Shown piece by piece: positions 24,379 through 33,500 of a stretch of DNA of 64,000 nucleotides. Both the position numbers and the translations under genes were made by a program. Every line of letters begins with the position of its first letter. Positions within the stretch are counted from its first letter, which is position 1. The notes beneath the pieces were generated by a model. It made no database searches, was not told the DNA's origin, and was given only the letters and a program-made list of their open reading frames with translations. The DNA is from CAYVTV01 sp964526475 (lineage in GTDB: Bacteria > Bacteroidota > Bacteroidia > Bacteroidales > GCA-2748055): the NCBI GenBank assembly GCA_964526475.1, contig CAZGKF010000001.1, positions 1 through 64,000 on the forward strand, in the 5' to 3' direction.

Positions 24379-24900
24379 TTAAAACAATTCCCGCACTTCC
24401 TTCTTCAGATACTCAACGGCTGCTTCAGTTGGTGAAGATTTGAGCTCCATAAGCTTTTCAAGAATCTTTTTATACAAAGTATTTCCTGCGGCTTCCGGTT
24501 TTAATTCCGAAGCGGAATCGTTTATGAGTTTTATTACACTGTTTCTTGCACTTTTAACAGCATCCCAGGCCATTGAACTTATATACATCTGCTGTGCCAG
24601 ATTATGTTCAAATTCAGTTCTGACAGCAGTAACAAGTTCATTCTGAACTCTTCCGCAATTTACATCTGATCGGTTAACACGCATTAACAGTGAGTCCGGC
24701 GATATTCGTTCCAGAAAAAGTATCAAACGCTCATAGGCCTGCAACCTCAGAGGTAGTGTGGTGTCTTTTATTTCCATCATAAACCCGGATTTTCGCTTTT
24801 TCTCCTCATTTCTGAATAGTATCTTAAGGGTAAAAACACTCGCCAGCAGAACAAGAAGTCCGGGAATCGTAATTTTTAGTATTTCAATATATTCACTCAT
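24379..24900 (-). CDS. Conserved membrane-anchored protein of unknown function
   Basis: A 173-residue protein with one N-terminal transmembrane helix (residues about 9-29) and a helical cytoplasmic body. The body starts with 'LPLRLQAYERLILFLERISPDSLLMRV' (split here for reading: LPLRLQAYERL, then ILFLERISPDS), which I recognise as a conserved Bacteroidetes family (a DUF7935-like group). The second half is a likely coiled helix with 'EFEHNLAQQMYISSMAWDAV'. Its 3' end is convergent with htpG, 6 bp apart. Function is unknown. The family label is low-confidence, but the gene is clearly coding. Confidence 0.65.
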   Translation of the reverse strand: MSEYIEILKITIPGLLVLLASVFTLKILFRNEEKKRKSGFMMEIKDTTLPLRLQAYERLILFLERISPDSLLMRVNRSDVNCGRVQNELVTAVRTEFEHNLAQQMYISSMAWDAVKSARNSVIKLINDSASELKPEAAGNTLYKKILEKLMELKSSPTEAAVEYLKKEVRELF

Positions 24901-25021
24901 GTTAATAAATTTTACATACTAAACTTAATAAAAAAACCTGAATATTAATCTTATTAAATTATTTTTGAGGAAATAAAAAAATCTTTAACCTTCTCTATTT
25001 CCAACAAAATTTTTTAATTTC

Positions 25022-26215
25022 ATGGAACACCTTTCAAAAAGAATAATTTCTCTTTCATCTTCCCAGACCATAGCCATGAACACCAGGAGCCGGGAGATGC
25101 AGGCCGCTGGTATTGATGTGATTAACCTAAGTGTCGGGGAACCCGATTTCCCTACCCCCGACCATATTAAAACTGCCGCAAAAAAAGCCATAGATGAAAA
25201 TTTTTCATTTTATCCTCCTGTTCCCGGATACCTTGACCTAAGACAAGCTATTTGCCGGAAGTTCAAAACCATGAACAACCTGGATTTTACTCCCCATCAG
25301 ATTGTTGTATCAACAGGGGCAAAGCATTCCATCGTGAACGTACTCATGTGTATCATAAACGCCGGGGACGAGGTAATTGTGCCCGCTCCTTACTGGGTCA
25401 GTTATCTCGAAATGGTTAAGATTGCGGAAGGCACCAATGTCGTAATTAACACCCCGGTCGAAGCAAACTATAAAATAAGCCCTGAACAACTTCAGAAAGC
25501 CATAAGCCCAAAAACCAGGGCTTTGCTCCTCTGTTCACCCAATAATCCTACAGGAAGTGTATATTCCGAAGAAGAGCTGAAAGGACTGGTTTCCGTGCTG
25601 GCTAAATATCCTGAGATGTATGTTATTTCGGATGAAATTTATGAGTTGATCAATTTCACCGGGAAATATACGAGCATAGGCGGGTTCCCGGAGATTAAAG
25701 ACAGGGTTGTAACGGTAAACGGCGTTTCCAAAGCATACGCCATGACAGGTTACAGGATCGGTTACCTTGGTGCTCCCTTATGGATTGCAAAAGCAGTGAC
25801 CAAACTTCAGGGACAAATGACCTCTGGCTCAACTACCATAGCCATGAAGGCAGCCCTTGAGGCGCTGAATGGAAACCAGCAATGTACAACCGACATGAAT
25901 GCAGCATTCCTCCGTCGTCGTAACCTGGTGCTTGACCAACTAAAAAATATTCCGGGACTGAAGTTCAGTATTCCTGAAGGAGCATTCTACGTTTTCCCCG
26001 ATGTTAGTGCATACTTTGGCAAATCGAATAATGAGAAACTTATAAGCAATTCAGAAGACCTGTGTGCATATCTCCTCGAAACAGCTCATGTAGCAACTGT
26101 TCCCGGTAACGCATTCGGAGCTCCCATGAATATTAGAATCTCTTATGCAAATTCCGATAAGAACCTGCTTAAAGCAATGGACAGACTTAAGAATGCTTTA
26201 AATAAACTGGAGTGA
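25022..26215 (+). CDS. aspC: Class I pyridoxal-phosphate aminotransferase (aspartate type)
   Basis: A 397-residue fold-type I aminotransferase. Motifs: 'INLSVGEPDFPTPDHIK' at the N-terminus, 'LLCSPNNPTGSVYSEEEL' (PLP-contacting Asn), 'MYVISDEIYELINFTGKY' (Asp/Tyr), and the Schiff-base Lys in VNGVSKAYAMTGYRIGYLG. The C-terminal Arg for the substrate carboxylate is in 'PMNIRISYANS'. It matches the AspC subgroup found in Thermus and Bacteroidetes, which transfers amino groups between aspartate and 2-oxoglutarate. Exact specificity may be broader. It stands alone. Confidence 0.85.
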   Translation: MEHLSKRIISLSSSQTIAMNTRSREMQAAGIDVINLSVGEPDFPTPDHIKTAAKKAIDENFSFYPPVPGYLDLRQAICRKFKTMNNLDFTPHQIVVSTGAKHSIVNVLMCIINAGDEVIVPAPYWVSYLEMVKIAEGTNVVINTPVEANYKISPEQLQKAISPKTRALLLCSPNNPTGSVYSEEELKGLVSVLAKYPEMYVISDEIYELINFTGKYTSIGGFPEIKDRVVTVNGVSKAYAMTGYRIGYLGAPLWIAKAVTKLQGQMTSGSTTIAMKAALEALNGNQQCTTDMNAAFLRRRNLVLDQLKNIPGLKFSIPEGAFYVFPDVSAYFGKSNNEKLISNSEDLCAYLLETAHVATVPGNAFGAPMNIRISYANSDKNLLKAMDRLKNALNKLE

Positions 26216-26331
26216 TTATCTCAATCTGCAAGAAACCTGTTGAAAACCTGATTTACTGGATATTATGTCACCTTATACCTGTTTCTCCGAAAAATTATTA
26301 AAATGATATTATTATCTTTTTTTTTATTCAT

Positions 26332-27399
26332 ATGGTTAGAAGAAATATTTCAAGAAAAAAACCACCTTTCCTGCGGGTTATCCTTTGGTTAATAATTACG
26401 GGAATAATTGTTTCGTTTGTCATATTACTCCGGGTATATACTGCTATCTTCTCTCCTGCGGTGTCCTTAACAGATGAAAATAGTACACTTTTCTATATTC
26501 ACAGCAACGCTGATTATGAAACAGTTATCCATGACCTTCGCGAAAATGGGTATATACAGCACCCGGACAAATTCGATTGGCTGGCAAAAAAGAAAAAGTA
26601 TCCCAATAATATCAAACCGGGCCGTTACCGGCTGGTTAATAATATAAATAATAACGAGCTCATTAATCTGCTCAGATCGGGAAAACAGGAACCATTAAGA
26701 TTAGTCTTTAATAGCATACGGTCCTTAAATGATCTTGCCGGAATAATTTCTAAACAACTTGAACCTGATTCAATAAGTTTTATCAGAACCTTCTCGGATA
26801 CGACAATTATTAAAAAATATGGCTTCAACAGCGAAACATTCCCCGCTATGTTTATACCAAATACATATGAATTTTACTGGAACACATCTCCTGAGCGGTT
26901 TGTGCATCGAATGAATAATGAGTATAATGTTTTTTGGTTAAACAGCCGGATAAAAAAATCAGAGCAGATAAAACTAAAACCACTTGAAGTTTCAATACTT
27001 GCCTCTATCGTAGAACAGGAATCTCTTCATAGTGAAGAAAATCAAACCATTGCAGGAGTATTTATAAACAGAATAAACCGGGGTATTCCTCTTCAGTCGG
27101 ATCCAACAGTGATTTATGCATGGCGGGATTTTTCTATCAGAAGAGTGCTTAACAAACACAAAGCAATTAATTCATTATACAATACATATAAATACCAGGG
27201 TTTACCTCCCGGACCTATTTGTATTCCTTCCATAACATCAATTGATGCCGTTCTGAATTACGAAAAACATAACTATCTTTACTTTTGCGCAAAAGAAGAC
27301 TTCTCAGGTTATCACAATTTTGCCGGGACGCTTTCGGAGCATTACAGGAATGCAAGATTATACCAGCAGGCTCTTAACAGGAGGAGGATTTGGAATTAA
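26332..27399 (+). CDS. mltG: Endolytic murein transglycosylase MltG
   Basis: A 355-residue inner-membrane protein. One N-terminal helix (about residues 15-37) is followed by a LysM-like domain and the YceG catalytic domain. The catalytic Glu lies in ASIVEQESLHSEENQTIAG, followed by VFINRINRGIPLQSDPTVIY and 'KYQGLPPGPICIPS', all MltG hallmarks. It cleaves nascent glycan strands and sets their length. It overlaps the convergent murB gene by 4 bp (27396-27399), so two peptidoglycan genes share their 3' ends. Confidence 0.94.
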   Translation: MVRRNISRKKPPFLRVILWLIITGIIVSFVILLRVYTAIFSPAVSLTDENSTLFYIHSNADYETVIHDLRENGYIQHPDKFDWLAKKKKYPNNIKPGRYRLVNNINNNELINLLRSGKQEPLRLVFNSIRSLNDLAGIISKQLEPDSISFIRTFSDTTIIKKYGFNSETFPAMFIPNTYEFYWNTSPERFVHRMNNEYNVFWLNSRIKKSEQIKLKPLEVSILASIVEQESLHSEENQTIAGVFINRINRGIPLQSDPTVIYAWRDFSIRRVLNKHKAINSLYNTYKYQGLPPGPICIPSITSIDAVLNYEKHNYLYFCAKEDFSGYHNFAGTLSEHYRNARLYQQALNRRRIWN

Positions 27400-28418
27400 T
27401 TTCCTGAAACATATACCTCCCTTTCGAGCTTAATACGGAATTTTCTGTAAACCGATTTCCTTATTTTTTCTGAAAAATTAAAAATCTCCTTACCCCCGGC
27501 ACAACCATAATTAACAATTACCAGAGGCTGTGAGTTCCATATGCCGGCATCTCCCTCACGAACACCCTTCCAACCGGATTTCTCAATAAGCCATGCTGCA
27601 GAAATTTTCATTGAATCACCTGCAGAGGGATGACCAGGGAAATCCGGCCATTGATTCTTCATGCGCTCATACTTGTCGCAGGAAATAACCGGATTTTTAA
27701 AGAAACTCCCGGCATTACCAAATTCTTTTGGATCAGGGAGTTTACTCTTTCGTATCTCCATGATTGTTTCCCTGAGAGTAACAAGATTCTGTTTATCCTT
27801 CTTATGGAATAGTTCATTCACCATGTCATACCTCAACTCAAAAACCGGATGCTTATCCAGACTGAAAACAACGGCAGTGATTAAAAACCGGTTTTTCAAC
27901 TCATTCCTGAATATACTGTCGCGATATGAAAACCGGCATTCCTCGTTTTTTAAAACAGTGTATTCAAGATGCGGCAATAAATATCCTTCCACATGGATGA
28001 TCCTGTCTTTTACCTCCACTCCATACGCACCAATATTCTGAACCGGGGATGAACCTGCTGAACCGGGGATGAGGGAGAGGTTTTCAATACCCCCATAATT
28101 CATTTTAACACAATATGCTACAAAGTCATCCCAGTTCTCTCCGGATGCAACCTTAATAACCACCTTATTATTATCCTCATACTCACATTTTAGTCCCTTA
28201 AGAACATTATGAACTACCATCCCTTCAAAATCATTTATGAAAAGAATATTACTCCCCTCCCCTAATATCATGAAATTATAAGCATTGTGCACTATTTCTT
28301 TAAAAATATCTTTAATCTGAGCCGGGTCAGAAAGCTTAGCATAATGCCTAGTTTTCACATCGCAACCAAAGGTATTCAGGCGTTTGAGGGAATAATTCTC
28401 TTTGTATATTTTCTGCAT
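27396..28418 (-). CDS. murB: UDP-N-acetylenolpyruvoylglucosamine reductase MurB
   Basis: About 340 residues, a flavoenzyme that reduces UDP-GlcNAc-enolpyruvate in peptidoglycan synthesis. The frame is open back to 28508, but the start at 28418 (MQKIYKENYSLKRLNTFG) gives the usual N-terminus and length (E. coli 342); 28427 is an alternative. Starting at 28508 would leave only 2 bp to the divergent glycosyltransferase start. Motifs: 'MILGEGSNILFINDFEG' and 'LIPGSAGSSPVQNIGAYGVE' (FAD site), 'CRFSYRDSIFRNELK', and the catalytic Ser in NAGSFFKNPVIS. It is the type I form with a long C-terminal domain. Confidence 0.95.
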   Translation of the reverse strand: MQKIYKENYSLKRLNTFGCDVKTRHYAKLSDPAQIKDIFKEIVHNAYNFMILGEGSNILFINDFEGMVVHNVLKGLKCEYEDNNKVVIKVASGENWDDFVAYCVKMNYGGIENLSLIPGSAGSSPVQNIGAYGVEVKDRIIHVEGYLLPHLEYTVLKNEECRFSYRDSIFRNELKNRFLITAVVFSLDKHPVFELRYDMVNELFHKKDKQNLVTLRETIMEIRKSKLPDPKEFGNAGSFFKNPVISCDKYERMKNQWPDFPGHPSAGDSMKISAAWLIEKSGWKGVREGDAGIWNSQPLVIVNYGCAGGKEIFNFSEKIRKSVYRKFRIKLEREVYVSGN

Positions 28419-28510
28419 ATACCTCATTATTTCACAAATATAGTCAGAAGTACACTTTTTAATACCGGAAAAATTATTTACTGAATGTTTTTTGCCTGAT
28501 ATTTGCATTT

Positions 28511-29635
28511 GTGAAACATATTTATATTTCCGTAATCAACGATCTGTTAACAGATGCAAGAGCTCACCGCACCTGTTATACCCTTAGGAAATCAGGAGGA
28601 AGGATTATCCTCATTGGGAGAAAATTCAATAATAGCCCGAAGCTGGGGTTAAGAGATTATTATATCAGACGATTCCGCCTATTGGTGAATAAGGGTTTTT
28701 TGTTCTATTTATTATTTAATATCAGGCTATTTCTCTATCTCATAAGCCGAAAAAAAATCGATATACTTATTTCCTGTGATCTGGATACTCTGCCTGCTAA
28801 TTTTCTCGTGGCAAGATTAAGGAATTGTGTTCTGGTATATGACAGCCACGAATATTTTACTGAAATCCCTGAACTTCAGGACAGACCGGTGATACGAAAA
28901 ATATGGATGCTGATTGAAGCCTTTATAATACCTCATTTAAAATATGCATATACAGTAAGTGAAGCAATTGCCGGGGAATATTCCAATAAATACGGAGTCA
29001 AATTTGACATTATCAGGAACCTTCCCATGATAAAAAAAGCAGGTAATATTTATCCCTTACCGGAAAGTATTAAAACGAGAAAGAAAATTTTATACCAGGG
29101 AGCTTTGAATATGGGAAGGGGAATTGAAGAAATAATGGATGCAATAAAGTTAATGGATGAGGTGGTCTTATTAATCGCAGGTGATGGATATCTTCTCAAA
29201 GCACTAAAAAGGAAAACTATTGAAGAAGGCCTGAATGAAAAGGTGATTTTTACTGGCAGGCTTCCGCATGAGAAACTGCATGAACTTACCATCCAGGGAG
29301 ATATCGGAATTTCGCTGGAACAAAATCTTGGTAAAAATTACTTCTATGCACTCCCAAATAAAATATTTGATTACTTTCATGCCGGCATTCCCGTGTTAGT
29401 TTCAAATATGCCCGGTATGAAGGCGATTGTTGAAAAGTACGAGACCGGTATGGTAGCCGACTCTATGAACCCTGAAAATTTAAAGGAAAAGCTTGAGTTT
29501 ATGCTTTACAATGAAGAAGCCAGGAGGAAATGGAAAATAAATCTTGCTCTTGCAGCGGAAGAACTTAGCTGGGAAAAAGAAGAAATAAAACTTAAGGGAA
29601 TATTTGAAAAAACCGGATTAACATTTTATGAGTAA
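28511..29635 (+). CDS. Glycosyltransferase, GT4-like
   Basis: A 374-residue GT-B glycosyltransferase with a GTG start at 28511. The N-terminal domain has 'DILISCDLDTLPANFLVA' and 'LVYDSHEYFTEIPELQDRP'. The C-terminal donor domain has 'KILYQGALNMGRGIEEIMDA', 'LLIAGDGYLLKAL', and the donor-binding Glu replaced by a 'NKIFDYFHAGIPVLVSNMPG' motif. Such enzymes build surface polysaccharides or glycans on proteins. The acceptor is unknown. It is divergent from murB, with starts only about 90 bp apart, so regulatory DNA lies inside the murB 5' region. Confidence 0.82.
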   Translation: MKHIYISVINDLLTDARAHRTCYTLRKSGGRIILIGRKFNNSPKLGLRDYYIRRFRLLVNKGFLFYLLFNIRLFLYLISRKKIDILISCDLDTLPANFLVARLRNCVLVYDSHEYFTEIPELQDRPVIRKIWMLIEAFIIPHLKYAYTVSEAIAGEYSNKYGVKFDIIRNLPMIKKAGNIYPLPESIKTRKKILYQGALNMGRGIEEIMDAIKLMDEVVLLIAGDGYLLKALKRKTIEEGLNEKVIFTGRLPHEKLHELTIQGDIGISLEQNLGKNYFYALPNKIFDYFHAGIPVLVSNMPGMKAIVEKYETGMVADSMNPENLKEKLEFMLYNEEARRKWKINLALAAEELSWEKEEIKLKGIFEKTGLTFYE

Positions 29636-29751
29636 ATTTGTTATGTATTATCTAATTAATTTAACTAAAAGAATTAAAATGACATTTTGAAAGAACTATA
29701 TGAAAGGCTATTTAATGAACTTACACTTAAATTTATATTCTGTCAAAAAAT

Positions 29752-29868
29752 TATCCCGGAGGGATAAAATCTTTATAGAAAAAGGTTGTAATATGTGGAT
29801 ATGCGACCCCATCCGGGGTCGAACATCTCTATTTAATATTTTCTATAAGCATTTGACCTCTCTGAGGT
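29752..29868. repeat. MITE-like palindromic element (about 117 bp) between two genes
   Basis: This is the main content of the 352-bp gap 29636-29987. Three palindromes occur in order: TATCCC-gga-GGGATA (29752-29766), CGACCCC-atcc-GGGGTCG (29804-29821) and ACCTC-tct-GAGGT (29856-29868). The central one is flanked by an inverted pair TTATAGAAAA (29773-29782) and TTTTCTATAA (29839-29848), which folds the element into a cross-like structure. There is no frame of note. The remaining gap sequence shows nothing recognisable. Confidence 0.65.
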
Positions 29869-29987
29869 AAGGTGTTAACATCTCATAGAATGCATATCTA
29901 ATGCTGAAGATAAAAAGTTGAATAATGATTAATAATATTTTTAATGGAATTCCTTTGAACCTTATGCTTAACTTTTAATTATTAAAC

Positions 29988-31205
29988 ATGAAAATTACAT
30001 ACTTTATCATAATAGGGGTTTTGTTTATGCTGGTTCCGGCAAACATCAAAGCCCAAAAAATTGAGTTCACCGAAATAAAAAATGAGGATGACTGGACAGA
30101 TCTTTTAAACAAGGCTGAAGCCCTTAACAAACCTGTTTTTCTTGATATATATGCCACATGGTGTGGACCTTGCAAGCAAATGGATAATCTTGTTTTCACG
30201 AATTCTGAGGTAGCATCTTTTTATAACGAAAACTTTATTAATTCCAGGATAGACGGGGAATCAGAATTTGGTATTGTACTTGCCGGGGAATTTGGCTTAA
30301 GGGGGTACCCAACTATGTATTACCTTGCTTCAGACAGCTTCATCTTTTCCAATCTTGTTGGATTTCGAACGGCCGATTTTTTCCTGGAATATGGAAAAAA
30401 AGTTGATCAGAACAAAACCCGTCTGAGGGAATTTGCCATAGCTTTCGATACCGGAAATCTTCGCGGTGAGAAGGTAAAGGAGTATCTTGAATTACTGACG
30501 GACCTGGATGTAAAAGAAAAACTCACCCAGCTGGCAGAACTCTATATTAACACTCTGAATGAAGAAGATCTCAGTGATCCGGAAAATAAAGGTCTCATAC
30601 TTAACTCTAATCTGACATTTGAAAGTGAGATTTTCAGTATAATTATAGAAAAGCCCGATACATATTCCGAAATTTGGGGGGAAGAAGAATTTCAGAATTT
30701 CCTGGAAAAGGTTTTCCAGGAAGCCCTCTTCAGAGCAGCTTCAAATGAGGATACCTTATTAAGAGAACGCCTGGGTGATGAATTAATGGCTGTGTATTTC
30801 AGGAAAGATCCTGAAACTATTGTTTATGGAAAATTTCTAACCAGGAAGCTTTATCATGCCGTATCCTCCAATTGGGACGCATACGCCGGGGAAGTGGAAA
30901 GTTATTATTCCAATGAAAGATCAGGCGATATTGAATTCCTCATCCAGGAAGTTTACCAGGTTCTTCGCAACCAGTATTCAAGCGAGGAACTGCTTTCCTC
31001 TGCCTCCGGCTGGATTGATATAGTACTTAAAAAACAGGAGAGTTTTGAGCCATACTATCTGGGAGCTATTGTCAAAATTTATTTGGAGAAGTATGAAGAA
31101 GCGGAAAAAATGATTTCTGAAGCAGAAAAACTCGCGAGCGATGATGAGGCTAATAAACTTTTTGAGTTAAAGAATTACCTTTCAGAAATAAGAAAAGACG
31201 AATAA
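29988..31205 (+). CDS. Exported thioredoxin-like protein with a helical C-terminal domain
   Basis: A 405-residue protein with a signal peptide (about 22 residues, ending NIKAQ). The thioredoxin fold spans about 30-150, with the redox motif WCGPC at 58-62 (FLDIYATWCGPCKQM), and the cis-Pro loop in 'LRGYPTMYYLASD'. Residues 155-405 are helical and TPR-like, ending with 'YLEKYEEAEKMISEAEKLA'. I infer a periplasmic thiol:disulfide protein that may reduce or chaperone exported proteins. It is convergent with the oxidoreductase at 31224, with only 18 bp between. Confidence 0.85.
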   Translation: MKITYFIIIGVLFMLVPANIKAQKIEFTEIKNEDDWTDLLNKAEALNKPVFLDIYATWCGPCKQMDNLVFTNSEVASFYNENFINSRIDGESEFGIVLAGEFGLRGYPTMYYLASDSFIFSNLVGFRTADFFLEYGKKVDQNKTRLREFAIAFDTGNLRGEKVKEYLELLTDLDVKEKLTQLAELYINTLNEEDLSDPENKGLILNSNLTFESEIFSIIIEKPDTYSEIWGEEEFQNFLEKVFQEALFRAASNEDTLLRERLGDELMAVYFRKDPETIVYGKFLTRKLYHAVSSNWDAYAGEVESYYSNERSGDIEFLIQEVYQVLRNQYSSEELLSSASGWIDIVLKKQESFEPYYLGAIVKIYLEKYEEAEKMISEAEKLASDDEANKLFELKNYLSEIRKDE

Positions 31206-31223
31206 AATCCCGGACAGGAATAC

Positions 31224-31904
31224 TTACAGTTTTCTCCTGACAAGTTCCTCCAATTTATCAGATTCATAAACAACAGGTGCATTCACCATGTTTGCAAGGT
31301 GTATCATTGCTTTGGCAACTGTTTCAGCTTTTATAGGTTTATATCTGCTTAGTCGCCCTTTAAAGACAAAATTTATGCATGATGTAAGAAACTTTGCAAT
31401 TTCCTCCCCTTTTCGTATTTCGCCCCTTTTACCCAGAAGAAGGGATGGACGAAGAATAGAAACTTGTCCGAACTGAAGAGCTGATACCATTTCTTCCATT
31501 TTACCCTTTGTTCTGAGATAAAAATTAGTGGACTTCGGGCTGGCTCCAATGGAAGATATTACAATGAACTTATTTACTCCTTTCTTACTTGCAATGCGGG
31601 CTATTTCAACCGGCAGATGCAGATCAATCCTTTCAAATTCCTTCCTTGATCCGGCTTTTTTCATTGTTGTTCCCAGGCAGCAGAAAAGATCATCGCCTGC
31701 AATTTCATCAGCAAACTCTTCAGGTAAAAGAAGATTATTTACAATCACTTTTAATTTAGGGTGTTCTTTCTCAGGTATCCGACGGGTGAACACTTTCACC
31801 TCATTGTAACGTTCGTCAACTAAAAGCAGATTTGTAAGAATGCTTCCAATGAGGCCTGTATTGCCGAATACAATTGCTGTTTTACCCCTGGTTTTGAGTG
31901 TCAT
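31224..31904 (-). CDS. TIP30/HTATIP2-like NAD(P)-binding oxidoreductase
   Basis: A 226-residue short-chain-dehydrogenase-like protein. It has an N-terminal Rossmann motif IVFGNTGLIGSILTNLL, 'DDLFCCLGTTMKKAGSRKEF' typical of the HTATIP2/Tip30 group, and a catalytic-like Ser-Tyr-Lys set in 'FIVISSIGASPKSTNFYLRT' followed by KGKMEEMV. Substrate is unknown. Its start overlaps the 3' end of the decayed diaminopropionate lyase frame by 23 bp, so it may be read from the sucAB transcript. Confidence 0.8.
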   Translation of the reverse strand: MTLKTRGKTAIVFGNTGLIGSILTNLLLVDERYNEVKVFTRRIPEKEHPKLKVIVNNLLLPEEFADEIAGDDLFCCLGTTMKKAGSRKEFERIDLHLPVEIARIASKKGVNKFIVISSIGASPKSTNFYLRTKGKMEEMVSALQFGQVSILRPSLLLGKRGEIRKGEEIAKFLTSCINFVFKGRLSRYKPIKAETVAKAMIHLANMVNAPVVYESDKLEELVRRKL

Positions 31905-32214
31905 ATTTTTTTGTTTTTCTTAGATCAAGGCCTGCCAGTCCGGCAGCTCCCGATTCACAGGTTTTAATTGAATGATCGTTCCCGGGAGGATTGTTTAGCA
32001 GTTTAATTGCTTTTTTAGCCCGGATATCCGGAATTGAGAAAAATACATTTACTGTATGACTGAGAACTTCCCATGCAAGTAAGGATGGACTTCCACAATT
32101 CAAACCGGCCATGATAGTTTTACGGGATTTCATGGTTTTCGTCAACCGGTTTTTCATGGCCGATTCAAGCAAACAATATGATTCGAAAGGTTCCACAACT
32201 ATAATTGCAAGGGA
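31882..32214 (-). pseudogene. Internal fragment of a diaminopropionate ammonia-lyase-like gene
   Basis: The frame reads AIIVVEPFESYCLLESAMKN, then KTIMAGLNCGSPSLLAWEVL, then a GESGA-like segment (CESGAAGLAGL). This is the order of conserved blocks in the C-terminal half of diaminopropionate ammonia-lyase (DpaL/YgeX) and related PLP lyases. The N-terminal PLP-lysine domain and the last part are missing. The fragment begins inside the last codons of sucB, in another frame, and ends within the start of the next gene. A GTG at 32196 could start a 104-residue peptide, but it would lack the active site. It is best read as a relic left by a deletion next to sucB. Confidence 0.7.
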
Positions 32215-33500
32215 TTTTCCAGCAATTCTTTCATCTTCACAAGAAAACCTACGGAATCTTTTCCGTCAATTACCCTGTGATCATATGAAAGTGCCAGATA
32301 CATCATGGGTTTGACTACTACCACCCCTTCCCTGGCTACCGGCCGTTCAATAATATTATGCATTCCAAGAATAGCGGCCTGAGGAGGGTTGAGAACAGGG
32401 GTTGATAACATAGAGCCGAAAACTCCCCCGTTGGAAATGGTGAAAGTGCCACCTTTCATTTCTTCTATACTGATCCTGTTATTCCTGGCTTTCTCAGCAA
32501 GAGAAGCTATTTCTCTTTCAATATCTGCAATGCTCATGATACCGGCATTTCTGATTACCGGTACCATTAATCCTTTTTCGGCCTGTACAGCTATACCTAT
32601 ATCACAATATTCCGGAGTGATGATCTCCTCCCCTTCTATCCTGCTGTTAACAGCAGGAAATAGTCTCAGGGCTATAGCAGATGCTTTTGTAAAAAACGAC
32701 ATGAAACCCAGTTTTATACCATGAGTTTTCATAAACTGATCCTGGTATTTTTTTCTGAGAGATATGACGTTGCTCATATCAGCCTCATTAAAAGTTGTAA
32801 GCATAGCTGTTTCATTCTTAACAGCTACAAGGCGTTCGCTGAGCTTTCGCCGGAGAGCACTCATACGTGAACGGGTTTCGTTCCTGTTTATCTCTGTAGA
32901 AATATCTATCCGAAGAATATCAGGCAAGCCGGTATCTGTAACCCTCCTGATATCTTCACTGGTAATTTTTCTTAATCCTTTAATAACATCTTCAACAGAA
33001 AGATTGTGAGCTGTCATCATTTCTTTTGCAACAGGTGTTATCCTGACCTTTTTGTATTCATTAGTTAAATGAGAACCGGTAATTTCATCTTTTTTCTTTG
33101 TAAATGATGAATCCACTTTTTCAATTTCTCTTTTATTATTTTCCTTATCTGATTTTGCTTCTTCCACATTCACTGTTTTAACAGGCTCAGCAGTTGCCGG
33201 AGCAAAACCTGAAGAACTGATTTTTCCGGTTTCAGAAGTTGAATCTTTTTTTACTTCACCTGCTTTTGTGGTGTCAATGGTACAAATAACCTCCCCAACG
33301 GGGACAGATTCTCCAACCTGCCACAGAATACTTATCTGCCCTGATTCGTCTGCAACAAGCGACAAAGTAGCTTTTTCCGACTCGATCTCTGCAATTTCCT
33401 GGTCCCGCGCAACTATGTCGCCATCTTTAACAAACCATACAGCAATCTCAACTTCAGAAATAGATTCTCCGGGACTGGGAGCTTTGATTTCCTTTATCAT
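32199..33500 (-). CDS. sucB: Dihydrolipoyl succinyltransferase (E2 of 2-oxoglutarate dehydrogenase)
   Basis: A 433-residue E2 enzyme of the TCA cycle. The lipoyl domain (1-77) has the lipoylated Lys43 in EIESEKATLSL. A Lys/Glu/Ser-rich linker runs from 78 to 145. The E1/E3-binding domain (about 148-185) reads 'RITPVAKEMMTAHNLSVEDV'. The catalytic domain ends with 'ALSYDHRVIDGKDSVGFLVK', which contains the HRxxxDG active site. It overlaps sucA by 4 bp, indicating coupled translation. The C-terminus stops at ENPLQL, a few residues earlier than many homologues, exactly where the lyase relic begins. No E3 (lpd) gene is adjacent. Confidence 0.95.
   Translation of the reverse strand: MIKEIKAPSPGESISEVEIAVWFVKDGDIVARDQEIAEIESEKATLSLVADESGQISILWQVGESVPVGEVICTIDTTKAGEVKKDSTSETGKISSSGFAPATAEPVKTVNVEEAKSDKENNKREIEKVDSSFTKKKDEITGSHLTNEYKKVRITPVAKEMMTAHNLSVEDVIKGLRKITSEDIRRVTDTGLPDILRIDISTEINRNETRSRMSALRRKLSERLVAVKNETAMLTTFNEADMSNVISLRKKYQDQFMKTHGIKLGFMSFFTKASAIALRLFPAVNSRIEGEEIITPEYCDIGIAVQAEKGLMVPVIRNAGIMSIADIEREIASLAEKARNNRISIEEMKGGTFTISNGGVFGSMLSTPVLNPPQAAILGMHNIIERPVAREGVVVVKPMMYLALSYDHRVIDGKDSVGFLVKMKELLENPLQL

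Noticed and set aside
32199..33500. Pyruvate or branched-chain E2 instead of SucB
   Set aside because: The preceding gene is clearly 2-oxoglutarate dehydrogenase E1 and overlaps it, so SucB is the best reading.
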